The translations under genes and the position numbers were made by a program. A stretch of DNA of 64,000 nt from Oscillospiraceae bacterium (GTDB lineage Bacteria > Bacillota > Clostridia > Oscillospirales > Oscillospiraceae). The notes below the pieces were generated by a model. The model made no database searches and was not told where the DNA came from. It worked only from the letters and a program-made list of their open reading frames with translations. Each line of letters opens with the position of its first letter. The stretch's first letter is position 1. The DNA is taken from positions 19,715 to 83,714 of the forward strand of contig JAFZQE010000082.1 in assembly GCA_017552325.1 (NCBI GenBank), read 5' to 3'. Below, piece after piece: positions 37,048 through 44,711 of this stretch.

Positions 37048-37097
37048 AACAAAGAAAACCTCTTTTGCCCTGTGGACAAAAGAGGTTTCTTGGATGG
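37048..37097. repeat. 50-bp hairpin repeat, copy 2
   Basis: The second copy of the repeat at 36071-36120, with differences at three positions. Its last three bases are the encoded CCA end of tRNA-Pro. The stem has one C-A mismatch compared with copy 1. Confidence 0.95.
37056..37088 (-). terminator. Terminator of tRNA-Pro
   Basis: A 15-bp stem with one mismatch directly after tRNA-Pro on the minus strand, ending in TTTT and a T-rich stretch. Confidence 0.8.
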
Positions 37098-37170
37098 TCG
37101 GAGTGGCGAGACTTGAACTCGCGGCCTCATGGTCCCGAACCATGCGCGCTACCATCTGCGCTACACCCCG
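37095..37170 (-). tRNA. tRNA-Pro (CGG)
   Basis: Minus-strand cloverleaf: acceptor CGGGGTG, anticodon loop TTCGGGA within CATGG/CCATG, T loop GAGTTCAAGTCTC, discriminator A and an encoded CCA. Confidence 0.95.
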
Positions 37171-37183
37171 AAGCAGCTTTTAC

Positions 37184-37212
37184 ATTATAATGACCCGAAC
37201 CCGAAATGTCAA
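37184..37212 (-). promoter_or_regulatory. Consensus promoter of tRNA-Pro
   Basis: On the minus strand TTGACA (37212-37207) and TATAAT (37189-37184) are 17 bases apart, ending 14 bases before the tRNA. Confidence 0.9.
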
Positions 37213-37290
37213 GTGCTTTTTCCGCGTGTTTCGGGAGGAAGAAAAACGGCGGGGACAGGCCCCGCCGTTTCGGCGTATGGATGGGGAGAT

Positions 37291-37821
37291 TTACGCAAAC
37301 TGCTCCGGCAGATCGACGCCGCAGACCTTTGCGACAAAGCAGGAGAAGGAACCGAGCTCGCGCAGGTAGCTGCTGACCGTGCTGTTATAGCTGCTGTCGG
37401 CGATCGCGCTCTGCGCGGCGAGGTATTCCGCCTCGAACTCGGCATAGAGCTTCGCGTCCTCGCCGGACAGATCCTTGAGACGCAGCGAAGTCCTCAGATC
37501 GTCGGTCCCGGCGATCAGCATGCGGTAGAGATCGGCCAGGCCCGAAGCCTTTGTATAGCCGACGGCGATCCGCAGCGAAGTGGCGATATCGTTGACGTTG
37601 AAGGTGCTGTACTCATCCACGCCGTATTTCTCCGCCAGCTTTGCAAAGCCGCTGCTCGCCGTGCAGACGGCGGAGAGCTGGTCGGCGATGCCGCCGGGCT
37701 CGGTAAAGCCCTCCGAGATCTCCGTGCAGCGCGGATCGAGGCGGACGTGAACGTTGATGACCGTGGCGGACAGCACGATGATCACGCAGAGGATCGCGGC
37801 GACAAGCGGTTTTTTCAACAT
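37291..37821 (-). CDS. LemA-like membrane-anchored protein
   Basis: A 176-residue protein with an N-terminal membrane helix (KPLVAAILCVIIVLSATVINVHV) and a helical extracytoplasmic part. The C-terminal stretch AQSAIADSSYNSTVSSYLRELGSF with a final hydrophobic-acidic tail resembles the end of LemA proteins, but the match is weak. It is the last of three genes after xpaC and telA, all dealing with envelope-associated helical proteins. LemA assignment is tentative; function unknown. Confidence 0.6.
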   Translation of the reverse strand: MLKKPLVAAILCVIIVLSATVINVHVRLDPRCTEISEGFTEPGGIADQLSAVCTASSGFAKLAEKYGVDEYSTFNVNDIATSLRIAVGYTKASGLADLYRMLIAGTDDLRTSLRLKDLSGEDAKLYAEFEAEYLAAQSAIADSSYNSTVSSYLRELGSFSCFVAKVCGVDLPEQFA

Positions 37822-37849
37822 GGGAAAACCTCCTGACCGAAGGGCAGGA

Positions 37850-39001
37850 TCAGCCCTTCATTTCCAGCAGCTTCTGCTTCAGCTGGCCCTCGATGCGGCC
37901 AAGCTCTTCCTCGGCGGCGGCGCGGCGGGCGCGGCCGGCGTCCTGGATCTGGCGGACCTCGTCGAGCGTCTTGATGAGCTCTTCGTTGGTCTTTTTCAGC
38001 GTTTCGATATCGACGATGCCGCGCTCGGACTCCTGCGCGACGCTCACGCTGCCCTGGTGCAGGGCCTCGGCGTTCTTTCTCAACAGGTCGTTGGTCACGT
38101 TGGTCACCTCACGCTGCGCTTTCATGGCCTGCTCGGAGTGATAGAGGGAGAGGGCCATGACCATCTGGTTCTTCCACAGAGGGATGGTGTTGACGATGGA
38201 GGAGTGGATCTTCTCGGCCATCAGGGTGTCGTTGTTCTGCACCATGCGGATCTGCGGGGACATCTGGACGGAGATCGTGCGGGTCAGCTCCAGGTCGTGG
38301 ATCTTCTTCTCAAAGCGGCCGATCATGTTGGCGAAGTCGTTGGCCGCCTGCGCGTCCTCGGGAAGACCGCTCTCGATGGCCTTGGCCTGCATCTTCGGCA
38401 GCTCCACCTCGCGCAGCTCCTGGATGCGCAGCTTGCCGGCGATGATGTACATCGTCAGCTCCTTCATGTATTCCTGGTTGCGCTCGTACATCTTGTCCAT
38501 CATGCTGATGTCCTTCATCAGCGTGATCTCATGGCCTTCCAGCGCCTCGACGATTTTGTCGACGTTGACCTCGGCCTTGTCGTACTGCGCCTTCAGCGCG
38601 GCGATGTTCTGCTGCGTCTTCTTGAAGATGCCGAGGAGGCCTTTCTTCTCTTCGGGCTCATAGTTGAAGCCCTTCAGCTCGACGACCAGATTGCCCAGCT
38701 GCTGGCCGACCTCGCCGAGATCCTTCGTGCGGACGGACTTGAGCGCGGCGTCGGAGAACTCGGTGATGTTCTTCTGCGCGGCGCTGCCGTAGTTCATGAC
38801 CTGCTCGGTGTTCAGCACGTCGATCTTCCCGGAAAACTCCTTGACGGCGGCCTGTTCGGCGGGGGAGAGCTTTTCCAGCTCGGGGCGCTCGATGGGAACT
38901 TCTTTTTCTTCGACCTTTTCTTCTTCGACAGGCGCCTCCTGTACGGCGGCGGCGCTGGGATCCAGCGTCAGCGTGGGGATGTAGCTGCTTTCGTTAGTCA
39001 T
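37850..39001 (-). CDS. telA: TelA family protein (toxic anion resistance)
   Basis: A 383-residue, soluble, mostly helical protein of the TelA/KlaA family, which has been linked to tellurite and other envelope stress resistance. An acidic N-terminal 50 residues precedes the conserved core (QLGNLVVELKGFNYEPEEKKGLLGIFKKTQQ, LEGHEITLMKDISMMDKMYERNQEYMKELTMYIIAGK, SVQMSPQIRMVQNNDTLMAEKIHSSIVNTIPLWKNQMVMAL). AAAGGAAAG lies upstream. It follows xpaC after 26 bases, the usual partner order. Confidence 0.94.
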   Translation of the reverse strand: MTNESSYIPTLTLDPSAAAVQEAPVEEEKVEEKEVPIERPELEKLSPAEQAAVKEFSGKIDVLNTEQVMNYGSAAQKNITEFSDAALKSVRTKDLGEVGQQLGNLVVELKGFNYEPEEKKGLLGIFKKTQQNIAALKAQYDKAEVNVDKIVEALEGHEITLMKDISMMDKMYERNQEYMKELTMYIIAGKLRIQELREVELPKMQAKAIESGLPEDAQAANDFANMIGRFEKKIHDLELTRTISVQMSPQIRMVQNNDTLMAEKIHSSIVNTIPLWKNQMVMALSLYHSEQAMKAQREVTNVTNDLLRKNAEALHQGSVSVAQESERGIVDIETLKKTNEELIKTLDEVRQIQDAGRARRAAAEEELGRIEGQLKQKLLEMKG

Positions 39002-39027
39002 GGCGATCTTCCTTTCCTTTATTCAAA

Positions 39028-39804
39028 TCAATTGCTTTCAGCGACCTGGAAGTCTTTTTCTCCGATGAGGCCTTCGCGCGCCAGCATTTTGTTCATGACG
39101 TCGATATCTGTCTCGATGTCAAGCGCCTGGTTGGCAAAGAGCGAATCGAGGCGCTTTTTGTATGCGACGATGGCCGCGTCGAGCATCTCGTTGATGCTGT
39201 TCATGCTCTTGTTCAGGTTTTCGCCCTCGATGCCCTGCGCGCTCATGCGGTCGTAGGCGTTGAGGAGCTTGATCGTGGTGGGCAGATAGTAGTTCAGGAA
39301 CTTCTTGATCTGCGGGATATCCGAGGGATCGGCGATGGCGTCCTGCGTGATCTTGTCGGTGATGCGCATGATCTCGTTGATCTTCCGCCGCACCTCCGGA
39401 TCCTTGATGGACAGGTACAGCCGGCCCATCTCGCTCAGCGCGCGGTTGCCCTCCTCAAGGATCGGGTCGATCTCCGGCCCGTAGCTCTTTTTGGGCGCGG
39501 CCGTCGGGCTCGCGGGAGCCTGCTCGGCGGCATAGTTGCTCTTCCTCACGGAAGAGGCGGCGCTGTCCGTCTTCCTGACGGAGGGAGCCTTTCTCAGCTC
39601 GGCCTCCCTGGCCTCCTGGCTCTGCGCATAGCGGCTCGCGGAGATCCTCCCCGCGAGAAAGGCGGCGCCGCCGCAGACGCCCAGCGTGATCAGCAGCCCC
39701 GCGATCGAGAAGAGCGGGAAAATGCCGGACATCAGCAGCCATACGATGGCAAAGGTATAGAACGGGCTCGCAAAGACCCGGCGTCTGTTTCTCCTGTTGG
39801 ACAT
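39028..39804 (-). CDS. xpaC: XpaC-like membrane protein (5-bromo-4-chloroindolyl phosphate hydrolysis family)
   Basis: A 258-residue protein with a basic N-terminus, two membrane helices at about residues 13-55 (FYTFAIVWLLMSGIFPLFSIAGLLITLGVCGGAAFLAG) and a cytoplasmic helical domain (IDPILEEGNRALSEMGRLYLSIKDPEVRRKINEIMRITDKI, KFLNYYLPTTIKLLNAYDRM). These blocks match the XpaC family found next to telA. I chose the ATG at 39804, nine bases from GGAGG; an in-frame GTG at 39810 is too close to it. Confidence 0.88.
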   Translation of the reverse strand: MSNRRNRRRVFASPFYTFAIVWLLMSGIFPLFSIAGLLITLGVCGGAAFLAGRISASRYAQSQEAREAELRKAPSVRKTDSAASSVRKSNYAAEQAPASPTAAPKKSYGPEIDPILEEGNRALSEMGRLYLSIKDPEVRRKINEIMRITDKITQDAIADPSDIPQIKKFLNYYLPTTIKLLNAYDRMSAQGIEGENLNKSMNSINEMLDAAIVAYKKRLDSLFANQALDIETDIDVMNKMLAREGLIGEKDFQVAESN

Positions 39805-39833
39805 AGGCACCCACCTCCTTTTTTCCTTCGTTT

Positions 39834-39862
39834 ATATTATAACGAATTCCGCGGATAGTCAA
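39834..39862 (-). promoter_or_regulatory. Promoter of xpaC-telA-lemA-like operon
   Basis: On the minus strand TTGACT (39862-39857) and TAATAT (39839-39834) are 17 bases apart; an alternative TATAAT two bases upstream gives a 15-base spacer. Confidence 0.65.
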
Positions 39863-40012
39863 GGGCTTCTCCCCGGCCGAAGCCCATCTTAATTCCTTGT
39901 TTACACAAAATTAAACGCTTCTATTCCACAAAACAGGGAGCGTCTGATCATCTTATACAAATACGCGTCGACTGGCCCGGGATAAGGAACTTTTTCTTGT
40001 GAATGCTGTCTC

Positions 40013-40041
40013 TTGCATTGCGGCCGGAATCGTAGTAAAAT
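40013..40041 (+). promoter_or_regulatory. Promoter of rpe-recR
   Basis: TTGCAT (40013-40018) and TAAAAT (40036-40041), spacer 17 bases, 34 bases before rpe. Confidence 0.6.
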
Positions 40042-40075
40042 AAATCAAATAGGAAGATCGGAGAAGGAGTCTGAC

Positions 40076-40744
40076 ATGATCATCATCGCCCCCTCCATTC
40101 TCTCCGCCGATTTTGCCCGCCTGGGCGAGGAAGCGGAGGATATCCGCACAGCCGGCGCGGAATATCTGCATTTTGATGTGATGGACGGCCTGTTCGTGCC
40201 GAACATCTCCTTCGGCATCCCCGTGCTGCGCTCACTGCGGAAAACCAGCGGGCTCTTCATGGACGTGCACCTGATGATCGACCGGCCGCTGCGCTATGTC
40301 AGGGCCTTCTGCGAGGCCGGGGCCGATCTGGTCAACGTCCATGTGGAGGCGGACAGTGCGGAGAACAATCTGCTGGCGCTGGAACAGATCAGAGCCCTCG
40401 GCAGAAAGACCGGCGTCACGCTCAAGCCCGGCACGCCCGCAGAGGCTCTGGAGCCTTTCCTGCCCTTTGTTGACATGGTCCTCGTCATGACCGTGGAGCC
40501 CGGCTTCGGCGGCCAGAGCTTCATGTTCGACCAGCTGGACAAGATCCGCCGGGTCCGCGCGATGCTGGACGAGGTCAACCCCCGCTGCGGCCTGGAGGTC
40601 GACGGCGGCATCAACGCCGAGACCGCGCCGCTTGCGATCGAAGCGGGCGCGAACATACTCGTCGCCGGCAGCGCCGTATTCGGCAAAAGCGACCGCGCCG
40701 CCGCCATCGCCGCGCTGCGCGGCCATCAAGCAGAATGGAGATAA
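40076..40744 (+). CDS. rpe: Ribulose-phosphate 3-epimerase
   Basis: Pentose phosphate pathway enzyme interconverting ribulose-5-P and xylulose-5-P. The 222-residue TIM barrel has IIIAPSILSADFARLGEE, HFDVMDGLFVPNISFG (metal His/Asp), DVHLMIDRP, MTVEPGFGGQSF and LEVDGGINAETAPL (second catalytic Asp). AAGGAG six bases before ATG 40076 fixes the start. recR begins almost at its end. It is not beside the usual prpC-pknB-rsgA group. Confidence 0.96.
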   Translation: MIIIAPSILSADFARLGEEAEDIRTAGAEYLHFDVMDGLFVPNISFGIPVLRSLRKTSGLFMDVHLMIDRPLRYVRAFCEAGADLVNVHVEADSAENNLLALEQIRALGRKTGVTLKPGTPAEALEPFLPFVDMVLVMTVEPGFGGQSFMFDQLDKIRRVRAMLDEVNPRCGLEVDGGINAETAPLAIEAGANILVAGSAVFGKSDRAAAIAALRGHQAEWR

Positions 40745-40749
40745 ACGCC

Positions 40750-41349
40750 ATGTCTTTCTTTCCCGCCTCTCTCGAAACGCTGATCGACCGCTTCGCCTCT
40801 CTGCCCGGCATCGGCAGGAAAAGCGCCCAGCGCCTTGCCTTTTACGTTTTGTCCCAGCCCCTTGAGGAGGCGCGCGCCTTTGCCGACGCCATCATGGAGG
40901 CGCGGACGGGCGTCCACTGCTGCAAAATCTGTCAGAACCTCACGGAGGACGAGATCTGCTCGATCTGCGCGAGCGACCGCCGCGACCACGGCACGATCTG
41001 CGTCGTGTCCGAGCCGCGCGACGTGCTGAGCATCGAGCGCGCCAGGGAGTATAACGGCGTTTATCACGTGCTGCACGGCGTGCTGTCTCCGATGAACCAC
41101 GTCGGCCCGGACGACATCCGCATCAAGGAGCTGCTGCAGCGCGTGGCGGACAGCGAGGTCGAAGAGGTCATCATGGCCACGAACCCCGACACGGAGGGCG
41201 AGGCGACGGCGATGTATCTCTCCCGCTTGCTCAAACCCTTTGAGGTCAAGGTGACCCGCCTTGCCTACGGGATCCCCGTCGGCTCCAACCTCGAGTTCGC
41301 CGACGACGCGACGCTCAGCCGCGCCATGGAGGGCCGGACCGAGATGTGA
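40750..41349 (+). CDS. recR: Recombination protein RecR
   Basis: RecR helps RecO load RecA at gapped DNA. The 199-residue protein has the helix-hairpin-helix (FASLPGIGRKSAQRLAFYVL), a C4 zinc finger (CCKICQNLTEDEICSIC), the TOPRIM domain (ICVVSEPRDVLSIE, IMATNPDTEGEATAMYL) and the terminal YGIPVGSNLEFADDATL block. I chose the ATG at 40750, nine bases after GGAG; the ATG at 40735 sits on the ribosome site. dnaX is not adjacent here. Confidence 0.95.
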   Translation: MSFFPASLETLIDRFASLPGIGRKSAQRLAFYVLSQPLEEARAFADAIMEARTGVHCCKICQNLTEDEICSICASDRRDHGTICVVSEPRDVLSIERAREYNGVYHVLHGVLSPMNHVGPDDIRIKELLQRVADSEVEEVIMATNPDTEGEATAMYLSRLLKPFEVKVTRLAYGIPVGSNLEFADDATLSRAMEGRTEM

Positions 41350-41452
41350 GCGGTTAAAACCGCGCCGCCCGGGATACAATGTTTCCGGGACCTTCCTTTA
41401 AAACCGGCGGCTCCGGCCGCCTTACATACCATTGTCTTTGATTGGAGAATCT

Positions 41453-43111
41453 ATGCTTTCTAAACTGAAAATCATCCCTCTCGGAGGGCTTGGCGAGATC
41501 GGCAAGAACATGACCGCCTACGAGTTCGGCAGCGACATCATCGTCGTCGACTGCGGCATGGGCTTCCCGGACGACGACATGTACGGCATCGACATCGTCC
41601 TGCCCGATATCAGCTATCTTCGTTCCAACGCCGAGAAGATCCGCGGCATGATCCTGACCCACGGCCACGAGGATCACATCGGCGCCGTGCCTTATGTGCT
41701 GCGCGAGCTGGACGTGCCGATCTACACCACGGCCCTGACGGCCGCCCTGGTCGAGCTGAAGCTCGAAGAGCACGACCTGCTTTACAATACCCAGATCTTT
41801 ACGAAGAAGCCCGGCTCGGTGTTCCGTCTCGGCTGCTTCACGGTCGAGTTCATCCACGTCAACCACTCGATCCCGGACTCTGTGGCGCTCGCCATCAAAA
41901 CGCCGGTCGGCACGGTCGTCCACACCGGCGACTGGAAAATCGACGTGACGCCGATCTCCGGCAGCATGATCGACCTGACCCGCTTCGGCCAGCTCGGCAA
42001 CGAGGGCGTCCTGGCCCTGCTGGGCGACTCCACCAATGTGGAGAAGCCCGGTCATTCCGACTCCGAGCGCAAGGTCGGCGAGAGCTTTGACAAGCTCTTC
42101 GTCGGCTGCCGGAAGCGCATCATCATCACCACCTTCGCCTCCAACGTCCACCGCCTCCAGCAGATCATCACCGTGGCCGCAAAATACGGCCGCCGCGTCG
42201 CGATCTCCGGGCGCAGCATGGAGAACGTCCTGCGCGTGTCGATGGAGCTCGGCTATATGGAGATCCCCGAGGACGTGCTGATCGACCTCGATCAGGCCAA
42301 CCGCCTGCCCAAGGAGCAGGTCGTTATCCTCTCCACCGGCAGCCAGGGCGAGAGTATGTCCGCCCTCTACCGCATGGCCTTTTCCGAGCATAAGCAGGTG
42401 CACATTGACGCGGGCGACCGCGTGATCATTTCGGCCTCGGCCATCCCCGGCAACGAAAACATGATCAGCCGTGTCATCGACGCGCTCTTCCGCAAGGGCG
42501 CTGAGGTCATCTACGACCGGCACACCGACCTGCACGTATCCGGCCACGCCTCGCAGGAGGAGCTGAAGATGATGCTTGCGCTGACGAAGCCGAAGTACTT
42601 CATCCCCGTGCACGGCGAGCAGCGCATGCTGGTCAAGCACGCCGCGCTCGGCCGCCTGATGGGCGTCGCGCCGAACAACATCCTGATCGCCGACAACGGC
42701 AGCGTCATCGAGTTCGGCAAAAAGGGCGTCAGCATGGACAGCAGCGTTTCGGCGGGCGCCGTGCTGGTCGACGGCGTCGGCGGCGGCGAGGTCGGCAGCG
42801 TGGTGCTGCACGACCGCCAGCGCCTCGCCGAGGACGGCATGGTCGTCATCGTGCTGCCCTATTCCTCCTACGACCACACGCTGGTCGGCAAGCCCGAGAT
42901 CGTCACCCGCGGCTTCATCTACGTGAAGGAAGCCGAGGAGCTGATGGCGGAGCTCGAGCGCGTGACCCTCGAGTCGGTCGAGTCCTGCGAGGATGCGCAC
43001 ATCACCGACTATACCGGCATCAAGGCCCGGGTCAAGGCCAACGTCTCCGGCTATCTGTTCAAGGCCACCCGCCGCAGCCCGATGATCCTGCCGGTCATCA
43101 CCGAGATCTGA
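41453..43111 (+). CDS. rnjA: Ribonuclease J
   Basis: Metallo-beta-lactamase/beta-CASP nuclease with endo- and 5'-3' exonuclease activity in Firmicutes RNA decay. Motifs are IPLGGLGEIGKNM near the start, THGHEDHIGAVPY (HxHxDH), HTGDWKIDVTP, GDSTN, STGSQGESMSAL and the late PVHGEQRML. The 552-residue length fits RNase J. I chose the ATG at 41453 with GGAG five bases upstream; a longer frame from a TTG lacks a ribosome site. Whether it is J1 or J2 cannot be decided from this copy alone. Confidence 0.94.
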   Translation: MLSKLKIIPLGGLGEIGKNMTAYEFGSDIIVVDCGMGFPDDDMYGIDIVLPDISYLRSNAEKIRGMILTHGHEDHIGAVPYVLRELDVPIYTTALTAALVELKLEEHDLLYNTQIFTKKPGSVFRLGCFTVEFIHVNHSIPDSVALAIKTPVGTVVHTGDWKIDVTPISGSMIDLTRFGQLGNEGVLALLGDSTNVEKPGHSDSERKVGESFDKLFVGCRKRIIITTFASNVHRLQQIITVAAKYGRRVAISGRSMENVLRVSMELGYMEIPEDVLIDLDQANRLPKEQVVILSTGSQGESMSALYRMAFSEHKQVHIDAGDRVIISASAIPGNENMISRVIDALFRKGAEVIYDRHTDLHVSGHASQEELKMMLALTKPKYFIPVHGEQRMLVKHAALGRLMGVAPNNILIADNGSVIEFGKKGVSMDSSVSAGAVLVDGVGGGEVGSVVLHDRQRLAEDGMVVIVLPYSSYDHTLVGKPEIVTRGFIYVKEAEELMAELERVTLESVESCEDAHITDYTGIKARVKANVSGYLFKATRRSPMILPVITEI

Positions 43112-43120
43112 ATTTCCCAG

Positions 43121-43153
43121 CGCCCGGGATCCCCGCGATTTCCGGGCGTTTTT
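43121..43153 (+). terminator. Terminator of rnjA
   Basis: CGCCCGG (43121-43127) pairs with CCGGGCG (43142-43148) and five T follow. Confidence 0.85.
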
Positions 43154-43187
43154 CATTCCCATCCTTCAAGATAAAGAGTGTGATATT

Positions 43188-43934
43188 ATGGGACTCTACG
43201 CCATCGGAGACCTGCATCTGCATTATCAGTCGCCGCTGAAGTCAAAGCGCCAGCTGACGGAAAAGGTCTGGAAAAACCACGAGGAAAAGTTCAGGAGCAT
43301 CTGCGCCCGTAAACTCGCGCCGGACGATACGCTCGTGCTGGTCGGCGACCACAGCTGGGGCCGGAACATGAGCGAGTGCGAGGACGATCTGCGCTATATC
43401 GAGGAGCTGCCGGGACGGAAGATCCTCACGCGCGGCAACCACGACATGTTCTGGGACGCGGGCAAGACCGAGCAGCTCAACGAGCTCTTTGCCGGGCGGC
43501 TGCGCTTCCTGCAGAACAGCTATGACAGCTACCGCGACTACGCGCTGGTCGCGACCAAGGGGCACTGCTTCGAGGGACCATTTTATCTCGACGCCCGCGG
43601 CCGCATCATCGGATGGGACGAGGAGGCGGAGGAGAAGTCCAAAAAGCTCGTCGAGCGCGAGCTGCAGCGCCTGCGCCTGTCCTTCGAGGCGGCCCGGGCG
43701 GCGGGCTATCGCAAGTACATCGTCTTCCTTCACTACCCGCCCACCAGCATCCTCGAGGAGGGGAGCGGCTTTACCGAAATGGCGGAGGACTACGGCGCCG
43801 AGCAGCTGATCTACGCCCACTGCCACGGCGAGCGGCGCTTCCACGACAGCATCGAGGGCGAGCGCAACGGCGTTCTGTATCGTCTCGTCTCGGGCGATTA
43901 CCTCAAATGGCAGCCTGTGAAGCTGCTGGACTGA
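43188..43934 (+). CDS. Calcineurin-like metallophosphoesterase
   Basis: A 248-residue metallophosphoesterase. Metal-binding blocks are AIGDLHLHY (Asp8, His10), LVLVGDHSWGR, LTRGNHDMFWDAG, VFLHYPPTS and IYAHCHGERR. It has no signal peptide, so it acts in the cytoplasm. The kinase-like gene follows after 12 bases and is probably co-transcribed, making a phosphatase-kinase pair. The substrate, protein or small molecule, is unknown. Confidence 0.9.
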   Translation: MGLYAIGDLHLHYQSPLKSKRQLTEKVWKNHEEKFRSICARKLAPDDTLVLVGDHSWGRNMSECEDDLRYIEELPGRKILTRGNHDMFWDAGKTEQLNELFAGRLRFLQNSYDSYRDYALVATKGHCFEGPFYLDARGRIIGWDEEAEEKSKKLVERELQRLRLSFEAARAAGYRKYIVFLHYPPTSILEEGSGFTEMAEDYGAEQLIYAHCHGERRFHDSIEGERNGVLYRLVSGDYLKWQPVKLLD

Positions 43935-43946
43935 GAAAGGCTGAAA

Positions 43947-44456
43947 ATGATCGGTTCTTTTTGTGAAGTGAACGGCGTGCCCTGGCGGCTCCTGTCCCTG
44001 CTGGGACACGGCAAGGGCGGCTATTCCTATCTGGCGGAGCGGGAGGGCCGCCTCGCCGTGCTCAAGCAGATACACCATGAGCCCTGCGACTATTACCGCT
44101 TCGGAAACAAGCTCGAGGCGGAGCGGAACGACTACGAGCGCCTGCGGCGCGCAGGTATCCCCATCCCGGAGCTGCTGGACGTCGATGCGCAAAAGGAGCG
44201 CATCCTGAAGGAATACATCGAGGGCCCCACGGTCATGGAGCTGCTGGACGCCGGACAGCAGGCGGTGGAATACCTCCCACAGCTGCGCCGGATGGCGGAG
44301 CTGGCGAGACGCGCCGGCCTGAACATCGACTACTATCCGGCGAATTTCGTCGTGAGAGGGGATCGGCTGATCTACGTCGATTACGAGTGCAACGAGTATT
44401 CGGAGGAGTGGAACCTGGAAAACTGGGGACTGAAATACTGGACGCGCGGCGAATAA
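43947..44456 (+). CDS. Small protein-kinase-like protein
   Basis: A 169-residue protein with a minimal kinase fold. The glycine loop is LGHGKGGYSYLAE, the ATP lysine Lys40 (LAVLKQIHHE), the catalytic-loop-like NIDYYPANFVV carries Asp128 and Asn133, and Asp145 in YVDYECNEY takes the place of the DFG aspartate. The HRD histidine is replaced by Asn126. Its size recalls RIO/Bud32-like or aminoglycoside-phosphotransferase-like small kinases. It is directly linked to a phosphoesterase gene and followed by a terminator. Confidence 0.75.
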   Translation: MIGSFCEVNGVPWRLLSLLGHGKGGYSYLAEREGRLAVLKQIHHEPCDYYRFGNKLEAERNDYERLRRAGIPIPELLDVDAQKERILKEYIEGPTVMELLDAGQQAVEYLPQLRRMAELARRAGLNIDYYPANFVVRGDRLIYVDYECNEYSEEWNLENWGLKYWTRGE

Positions 44457-44471
44457 TAGCGCACAGAAACA

Positions 44472-44502
44472 CGAAAAGCGGAGCGGAAAGCTCCGCTTTT
44501 CG
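44472..44502 (+). terminator. Terminator after the phosphoesterase-kinase pair
   Basis: A 13-bp stem, CGAAAAGCGGAGC (44472-44484) with 44490-44502, ending in a TTTT tract inside the 3' arm. Confidence 0.8.
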
Positions 44503-44530
44503 CATTTTCGGCAAAATGTAGCAGGTGGTC

Positions 44531-44559
44531 TTGACAAAACGCGAAAATCGCAATATAAT
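44531..44559 (+). promoter_or_regulatory. Consensus promoter of the DUF2130 gene
   Basis: TTGACA (44531-44536) and TATAAT (44554-44559) with a 17-base spacer. The following 150-base leader is very A/T-rich, and I see no known riboswitch in it. Confidence 0.88.
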
Positions 44560-44711
44560 GCAGCAAAAGGCGATATTTATATATTATTACAATGGTTTAA
44601 GGCGAAAAAGTTACACTATTACGCAAAATAATTTTTATTTGGATCAAGGAATTTCTCGTTACTATTACAACCAACACGCCGTAACCATGGCGAAAAAACA
44701 GGAGGTAAAAA

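Noticed and set aside
36071-37097. Insertion sequence or integrative element
   Set aside because: No transposase or integrase and no terminal inverted repeats; only direct repeats that are themselves terminators, so it is kept as a hypothesis only.
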